Origin: JBBIRW01 sp037441565
Lineage (GTDB): Bacteria; Desulfobacterota; JBBIRW01
Length of the DNA stretch: 64,000 nt
Reading direction: 5' to 3'
Assembly (NCBI GenBank): GCA_037441565.1
Contig: JBBIRW010000005.1
Coordinates: 62,001-126,000 of the forward strand
Below the pieces are notes generated by a model. It searched no databases and was not told where the DNA came from. It was given only the letters and a program-made list of their open reading frames with translations. Numbering within the stretch: the first letter of the stretch is position 1; each line of letters starts with the position of its first letter. Position numbers and translations under genes: made by a program. This document shows positions 59,167 through 64,000 of the stretch, one piece after another.

Positions 59167-59601
59167 TTAACTGTCAAGGGTTTTATTGATGCTTCTCTCT
59201 GGGGACCCAGAAGCTTGCATGGAACAATTTCCTTCAAAAAATGCGCCCTCCTCCATAATCAGCGTGGGTGCAACGATGCTCCCAAAAACCTGCCCTTTGG
59301 ATCTGATTTCTACCTTCCCGCTGGAATAAATTTCACCTTCCACCCTACCTTTAATTATAAGATTATTGACCTTTATCTGACCCTTTAGCTCTCCACTTTC
59401 GCCAACTATCACAGTCTCCGTTGATAAAATCTCGCCCTCCATTTTTCCATCGATCCTTGCAAGACCGTTAAGCTGGATCTTTCCGTTGATATGGACGCTG
59501 ACTCCTACAAAGGCAGAAAGCTCCTCTTTGATAATATCAGGAACTTTTCCGCCTCCATCTTCACCTTTCATAGGTACCCTTTTTCTCCATAATATATCCA
59601 T
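59167..59601 (-). CDS. Bactofilin
   Basis: 144-residue cytoskeletal protein. The central beta-helix of about 100 residues shows repeats of the type SVHINGKIQLNGLARIDGKMEGEI, VIVGESGELKGQIKVNNLIIKGRVEGEI, VEIRSKGQVFGSIVAPTLIMEEGAFFEG, with short unstructured tails. Bactofilins polymerise without nucleotide and act in cell shape and chromosome placement; adjacency to parAB is shared with delta-type bacteria. ATG follows GGAGG, 13 bases after parB. Confidence 0.92.
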   Translation of the reverse strand: MDILWRKRVPMKGEDGGGKVPDIIKEELSAFVGVSVHINGKIQLNGLARIDGKMEGEILSTETVIVGESGELKGQIKVNNLIIKGRVEGEIYSSGKVEIRSKGQVFGSIVAPTLIMEEGAFFEGNCSMQASGSPERSINKTLDS

Positions 59602-59614
59602 TAATCCATCCTCC

Positions 59615-60481
59615 TTAGTCCTTTATGATCAATTCCATTATCCTCTCAAGCTCTTCACGCGAAAAGAAATAGATTACAACCCTTCCCCTCCCTTTTCTGA
59701 AATGGATCTGAACCTTTGTTGCCAGTATCTTTCTCAATTCATCCTCCAGAGGCTTTATTTCAGATGGAATCCTCCTCGAAATCACGCTTGCAGACCTTTC
59801 TGCTGATGATAACCTTTTTACGAACTCTTCTGTTTCCCTTACGGAGAGTTTTTTCTTAATAATATGATCCCTTGCCTTCAGCTGGAGTTTCATCTTTCCC
59901 AGGGAAAGGATTGCCCTTGCATGACCTGCAGAGATATTGCCTTTTATCAGGTCATCCTTTATCTCACGGGGAAGCCTTAAAAGCCTCAGTGTATTTGCAA
60001 TAGTAGTTCTCTCCTTTCCAATCTTTTTGGCAATCTCCTCCTGTGAATAACCAAATTTCTCGATAAGATACTGATAAGCCTCCGCCTCCTCTATGGGATT
60101 GAGATCCTCCCTCTGGATATTCTCTATCAAGGCAATCTGCAATGCCTCTTCCTCAGAAATATCCTTTACTATCGCAGGGATCTCTTCAAGATTTGCTATT
60201 TTTGCTGCCCTGAGCCTCCTTTCGCCTGCAATCAGTTCATATCCATCCTTCGCTTTTCTCACAATAATCGGCTGAAGGATCCCCTTTTCCTTTATAGATT
60301 GGGCAAGCTCCCTGATCTTTATGCCCTCAAAATGCCTCCTTGGCTGATATCTGCTTGAAACTATCTCATTTATTCTTATAAATTGGATCCCCCCTCCCGC
60401 AGCAATCTGCTCAACAGGAAGAAGCGCACCCAACCCCCTCCCCAGCGCCTTTCTTTTACTGATCCCCTCTTTTTCGTTCAT
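59615..60481 (-). CDS. parB: Chromosome-partitioning protein ParB
   Basis: CTPase clamp that loads on parS. 288 residues: KRKALGRGLGALLP at the start, CTP-binding motifs ISSRYQPRRHF-like (EIVSSRYQPRRHF), ELIAGERRLRAAKIA and IENIQREDLNPIEEAEAYQ, the HTH EEIAKKIGKERTTIANTLRLLRLP, and a C-terminal dimer domain. It overlaps parA by 26 bases. Two parS sites lie about 0.8 and 1.5 kb upstream. Confidence 0.96.
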   Translation of the reverse strand: MNEKEGISKRKALGRGLGALLPVEQIAAGGGIQFIRINEIVSSRYQPRRHFEGIKIRELAQSIKEKGILQPIIVRKAKDGYELIAGERRLRAAKIANLEEIPAIVKDISEEEALQIALIENIQREDLNPIEEAEAYQYLIEKFGYSQEEIAKKIGKERTTIANTLRLLRLPREIKDDLIKGNISAGHARAILSLGKMKLQLKARDHIIKKKLSVRETEEFVKRLSSAERSASVISRRIPSEIKPLEDELRKILATKVQIHFRKGRGRVVIYFFSREELERIMELIIKD

Positions 60482-61232
60482 TGGAAATTATCTCCTTGGC
60501 AAGTTCTAAATAGCTAACTGCCCCACGACAGGTTGCATCATAAAGGATAACAGGCTTTCCGTAGCTTGGGGACTCGCTTAATCGAACGTTCCGCGGGATG
60601 ATTGTATTGAAAACCTTCTTTCTGAAATGCCTTCTTACCTCCTCAGCAACCTGCCTGCAAAGATTATTTCTGCTATCGAACATTGTAAGCAGTATCCCCT
60701 CAATCTCAAGGGTTGAATTTAGTGTTGACCTGATTATTCCGATCGTTTTGAAGAGCTGACTTAATCCCTCCAGTGCGTAATATTCACACTGAAGTGGTAT
60801 GAGAACAGAGTCGCTACATGTTAATGCATTTATGGTAAGAAGCCCGAGGGAAGGAGGGCAGTCAAGGATTATATAGGAAAATCTGTCTTTTATCCTCTTC
60901 AGTATATCCCTCAGGACGAATTCCCTCGCCTCCATTCCAACAAGCTCTACCTCTGCACCTATGAGATCATGGGTTGAAGGAACCATGTAGAGGTAAGGGA
61001 TGGCTGTTTTCCTGACCGCCTTATCTATCCTTATTCTCTGAATCATGACATCATATATGTTCCCTTTTTCATTTGGAGAAAATCCAAGACCGCTTGTTGC
61101 ATTTGCCTGAGGATCAATGTCAATTAGTAAAGTGCTCATTTCAGCAATTGCAATGGAAGCCGAAAGATTTATTGCCGTTGTCGTCTTTCCCACACCACCC
61201 TTCTGATTAGCAATACATATCGTTTTCCCCAT
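60456..61232 (-). CDS. parA: Chromosome-partitioning ATPase ParA (Soj)
   Basis: 258 residues with the deviant Walker A KGGVGKTTTAINLSASIA near 11, LLIDIDPQANATSGLG near 37 and YIILDCPPSLGLLTINAL near 116. It moves ParB-parS complexes over the nucleoid. The 56-base gap to rsmG contains the end of parS site 1. Confidence 0.96.
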   Translation of the reverse strand: MGKTICIANQKGGVGKTTTAINLSASIAIAEMSTLLIDIDPQANATSGLGFSPNEKGNIYDVMIQRIRIDKAVRKTAIPYLYMVPSTHDLIGAEVELVGMEAREFVLRDILKRIKDRFSYIILDCPPSLGLLTINALTCSDSVLIPLQCEYYALEGLSQLFKTIGIIRSTLNSTLEIEGILLTMFDSRNNLCRQVAEEVRRHFRKKVFNTIIPRNVRLSESPSYGKPVILYDATCRGAVSYLELAKEIISNERKRGDQ

Positions 61233-61284
61233 TTCTCAAAGAAAATATCACAGACAGGATAAAAATGAAAGCATCATCTGCTTT

Positions 61285-61300
61285 TGTTTCACGTGAAACA
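61285..61300. promoter_or_regulatory. parS site 1
   Basis: Perfect 16-base palindrome tgtttcacgtgaaaca, the widely conserved parS sequence. The last codons of rsmG (Cys-Phe-Thr-stop) are encoded by this site. Confidence 0.96.
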
Positions 61301-61948
61301 CCCCCCTTTAAACCTTAAAATTAGCACAGACCTTTGAAGATCGGAAAAGGGGATCGTATAGCTGTATATGCCTTCAAGTTTCCATTGTCTCTTCTCCCGC
61401 ATATCCATGGATTCCCATTCATCCGCTCCCTTTTCTCCCTTCATAGCAAGGAATATACCCCCATCTTTAAGAAGGCCGCCTACAATCGTAATAATCTCAC
61501 TGAGTGGCCCTGCGGCCCTGCTAACGATCTTTTCAAACTGCATCTTCCCTATGAAGGATTCAGCCCTCCCCCTAATGATGTTCAGATCAGTTAATCCGAG
61601 CACTCTTTTTATATGTTTCAGGAATCCAGCCTTTTTTGCAGATGCCTCCATCAGTGTTAACCTAAGTAATGGTCTCACTATCTTCAGAGGGATACCAGGA
61701 AATCCTGCACCTGTTCCCATATCAAGAATAGCCTCTGACTCTGAGATTAAGGGATTTATGAAGAGGGAGTCAAGGAAGTGCCTGATAATAATCCCTTTTT
61801 CATCCCTGATTCCTGTAAGATTTATACTCCTGTTCCAGATCATCAATTCCTCAAGATATAAACTGAAGGCGTATAGTTCAGCCTCTGTAATCTTAACCCC
61901 CGCCTGGCTCCCACCCTTACAGAGTATCCTTTCCAACTCCTTCCGCAT
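61289..61948 (-). CDS. rsmG: 16S rRNA m7G527 methyltransferase RsmG (GidB)
   Basis: 219 residues. SAM site ILDMGTGAGFPGIPLKIV near 73, NLTGIRDEKGIIIRHFLDSL near 43 and VSRAAGPLSEI near 138 are typical. It methylates G527 of 16S rRNA. The gene ends inside a parS site, so its last residues GGCFT are set by that DNA element. It lies between mnmE and parA as in many origin-proximal clusters; mnmG is absent. Confidence 0.95.
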   Translation of the reverse strand: MRKELERILCKGGSQAGVKITEAELYAFSLYLEELMIWNRSINLTGIRDEKGIIIRHFLDSLFINPLISESEAILDMGTGAGFPGIPLKIVRPLLRLTLMEASAKKAGFLKHIKRVLGLTDLNIIRGRAESFIGKMQFEKIVSRAAGPLSEIITIVGGLLKDGGIFLAMKGEKGADEWESMDMREKRQWKLEGIYSYTIPFSDLQRSVLILRFKGGCFT

Positions 61949-61967
61949 TTATAAATACTCGAATTAA

Positions 61968-61983
61968 TGTTTCACGTGAAACA
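61968..61983. promoter_or_regulatory. parS site 2
   Basis: Second perfect tgtttcacgtgaaaca palindrome, in the gap between rsmG and mnmE, 683 bases from the first. Confidence 0.96.
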
Positions 61984-61993
61984 TTGTATATTA

Positions 61994-63364
61994 TTATTTT
62001 CCCACACAGAAATTCTTGAAGATCTCATCAAGTATATCATCCGTGGTAAATTCCCCAGTAATCTCACATACTGCCTGGAGGGCATCCTTCACCTCTATCG
62101 ATATTATCTCTTCAGGTGCACCTTCCTTCATCAACATGATTGCCCTCTCCATTGATCCCTTTGCCCTCTCCAGACACAATCTGTGCCTTTCACCTATAAT
62201 AACTCCCTCCGGACGATTGATTTCGATGGTCCTCTTTATCTCACCCTTCAGTTCTTCAACCCCCCATCCATAAAGGGCTGAAATTTCGTAAATAGCCCTC
62301 CTCCAAGGGATAAGTGCATCGATATCCCTCCGGGAAACAATCCTATCCTTATCGATCTTATTTATCACAGCAATTACACTTCTGCCTTTCAAATCATCTG
62401 CAATCCTTAAGTCCTCATCACCCAGTGCTGTGCTGCCATCAACCATGAAAACAACGACCTCTGCCTCATCAATTGTCTTTCTTGACCTTTTTATCCCCTC
62501 CATTTCAACTGGATCCTCTGGCTCCCTTATGCCTGCAGTATCAACAAGGACTATCCTCTTTCCATCGAGATATATTTCCTCCTCAACTGTATCCCTTGTT
62601 GTTCCCGGCCATTCTGTAACAATTGCCCTATCCTTTCTCAACATCGTGTTAAGGAGGCTTGATTTGCCCACATTTGTCCTTCCGACGATTGCAACCCTAT
62701 GCCCTCCTCTCATATATCTCCCTTCCTCATAGCCCTTTAGCAACCCATCTATTTCATCAAGAATCTGCAGGGAGAGCCCATTCATCCGGTCCCTGTCTAT
62801 TTCAATATCCTCATCATTGAAATCGATATCTGCTTCAAGTATTGCTGCAACCAGCTTAAGATCCGCTGTTAGCTTTACAAATCTTTCTGAAAGCCCCCCT
62901 CTTAGCTGAAAAGAGGCAATTGCAAGCTCTTCTTCGCTTTTTGCCCTTATCAGCTCGCACACCGCTTCAGCTTGAATGAGATCCATCTTCCCATTTAGAA
63001 ATGCCCTCTTTGTATACTCACCAGGCTCAGCCATCCGTGCACCATTTCTTATAAAGATATTGATGATCTTTTTAAGAATCAAAGGGTTGCCATGCGCATG
63101 GATCTCAACCATATCTTCTCCCGTATAGGAATATGGCCCTTTGAAAAATGCATACAATACATCATCAACCCACCTGCCGCTCTCCGGATCTATAACCCTT
63201 CCCCTGAAAAGGAGTCTGGGCGTTATCTTCTCTCTGAAAGGCTCGATTATCTTCGATGAGATGCGATGTGCATCCGGACCGCTAACCCTTATGATTCCAA
63301 TTGCCCCCACACCCTCAGGTGTGGCAACAGCAACAATGGTGTCTCCTCCAAGAAATCCTTTCAT
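61994..63364 (-). CDS. mnmE: tRNA modification GTPase MnmE (TrmE)
   Basis: With MnmG it installs the cmnm5 group at U34 of tRNAs. 456 residues: N-terminal folate-binding domain (DTIVAVATPEGVGAIGIIRVSGP, VEIHAHGNPLILKKI), a G domain with GRTNVGKSSLLN near 225, DTAGIREPEDPVEMEGI and NKID, and the C-terminal FCVGK motif with the conserved Cys. mnmG is not in the window. Confidence 0.96.
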   Translation of the reverse strand: MKGFLGGDTIVAVATPEGVGAIGIIRVSGPDAHRISSKIIEPFREKITPRLLFRGRVIDPESGRWVDDVLYAFFKGPYSYTGEDMVEIHAHGNPLILKKIINIFIRNGARMAEPGEYTKRAFLNGKMDLIQAEAVCELIRAKSEEELAIASFQLRGGLSERFVKLTADLKLVAAILEADIDFNDEDIEIDRDRMNGLSLQILDEIDGLLKGYEEGRYMRGGHRVAIVGRTNVGKSSLLNTMLRKDRAIVTEWPGTTRDTVEEEIYLDGKRIVLVDTAGIREPEDPVEMEGIKRSRKTIDEAEVVVFMVDGSTALGDEDLRIADDLKGRSVIAVINKIDKDRIVSRRDIDALIPWRRAIYEISALYGWGVEELKGEIKRTIEINRPEGVIIGERHRLCLERAKGSMERAIMLMKEGAPEEIISIEVKDALQAVCEITGEFTTDDILDEIFKNFCVGK

Positions 63365-63374
63365 AGATTGCTTC

Positions 63375-64000
63375 TTATGCCTTTACTTCCTTGAGCATCC
63401 TGTTTATAAAAATCTGCTGGATAATGGAAAGGATGTTGTTAATAAGCCAGTACAAAACAAGCCCTGATGGAAAGTAGATAGAAATGATGGTAAAGAAGAT
63501 CGGGAGGAAAAGGAGCATCTTTTCCTGTGTAGGATCACCTCCACTGGGTGTTATCCATTGCTGAATGAACATAGTTACACCCATAAGCACGGGTGTTATG
63601 TAGTAGTGATCATAATCGGAAAGATCCTTTATCCACATTATAAATGGTGCATGCCGGAGCTCTATGGCAATAAGAAGAACTTTATACAGTGCAAAGAAGA
63701 CTGGAATCTGAACGATTATGGGAAGACATCCCCCGAAGGGGTTTACCTTATGTATCCTGTAGAGCTGCATTATCTCTTTGTTGAGTTTCTCCGGCTCATT
63801 CTTATATTTTTCTCTGAGCGCTGTTATCTTGGGCTGCAATTTTTGTATCTCTTTCATAGATCGGAATTGATATATGCTCAGCGGAAAAAATATGATCTTT
63901 ATTATCATTGTTAACAGGGCTATTGCATATCCATAATTACCAGTTATCCTGTAAAAAAATTTAAGCACGTACAAAAATGGCCTTGCAAGAAATCCAAAGT
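63375..64000 (-). CDS. yidC: Membrane protein insertase YidC, C-terminal part
   Basis: Partial: the frame is open through the right edge (reading FGFLARPFLYVLKFFYRITG from the boundary), so the N-terminal part lies outside. The visible ~208 residues contain the conserved YidC core: NYGYAIALLTMIIKIIFFPLS, MKEIQKLQPKITALREKY, KVNPFGGCLPIIVQIPVFFALYKVL and FPSGLVLYWLINNILSIIQQ. It inserts proteins into the inner membrane. mnmE follows 10 bases later, the usual order near oriC. Confidence 0.95.
   Translation of the reverse strand, partial: FGFLARPFLYVLKFFYRITGNYGYAIALLTMIIKIIFFPLSIYQFRSMKEIQKLQPKITALREKYKNEPEKLNKEIMQLYRIHKVNPFGGCLPIIVQIPVFFALYKVLLIAIELRHAPFIMWIKDLSDYDHYYITPVLMGVTMFIQQWITPSGGDPTQEKMLLFLPIFFTIISIYFPSGLVLYWLINNILSIIQQIFINRMLKEVKA

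Noticed and set aside
1..64000. CRISPR arrays, insertion sequences or large direct repeats
   Set aside because: None were seen on reading; the only clear repeats are the paired parS sites and the two paralogous CNNM genes.

Overview
The window reads as chromosomal DNA of a Gram-negative (diderm), probably anaerobic bacterium. It has a TonB-dependent outer-membrane receptor, periplasmic c-type heme motifs, GatCAB amidotransferase, and a parAB/bactofilin/ATP-synthase arrangement of the kind seen in Desulfobacterota and Nitrospirota-like lineages. The exact phylum cannot be fixed from the sequence alone. Genes are densely packed, mostly on the minus strand in long operons. I saw no insertion sequences, CRISPR arrays or prophage.

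Layout. 1-3363: a cobalamin uptake operon (promoter, B12 riboswitch with terminator, btuB, a small yacG, btuF, start of btuC). 3370-6023: a ferredoxin/ASKHA corrinoid-activator-like protein and a polyprenyl diphosphate synthase, divergent from rlmE. 6648-23616: one long co-directional run headed by a CIRCE-controlled hrcA-grpE-dnaJ, then galU, hsp20, lon, thiL, two CNNM/CorC-type membrane proteins, malQ, glgB, radA, and a metallophosphatase-cytochrome gene that appears to encode selenocysteine at an in-frame UGA. 23767-28704: a plus-strand run with a double M16 peptidase, prmA, rsmE, an RDD membrane protein and tRNA-Phe. 28707-34080: a minus-strand operon with its own promoter that encodes a compact ubiquitin-like system (E2-like, JAMM peptidase, E1-like, ubiquitin-like protein with a C-terminal Gly-Gly), followed by an HD phosphohydrolase, a MerR-TPR protein and a zinc-ribbon membrane protein. 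34090-37964: pyrE, a lone pilin-like gene, rpsU, an M3-like peptidase, a DUF2203 protein and queE. 38047-52683: a long operon glmU-glmS-clc-gatC-gatA-gatB-NAPRTase-mtnA-glnE-ilvE. 53290-64000: yidC-mnmE-rsmG-parA-parB-bactofilin-atpF'-F-H-A-G-D-C with two parS sites, likely near the replication origin.

The two most striking items are (1) the probable selenoprotein at 6648-7988: a UGA stands where a Cys is expected and is followed by a hairpin whose loop and spacing match the E. coli fdhF SECIS as I remember it; and (2) the four-gene ubiquitin-like conjugation cassette at 31421-34042, with all key catalytic residues visible. Several genes also have -10 boxes only 8-14 bases before the start codon, suggesting leaderless mRNAs.
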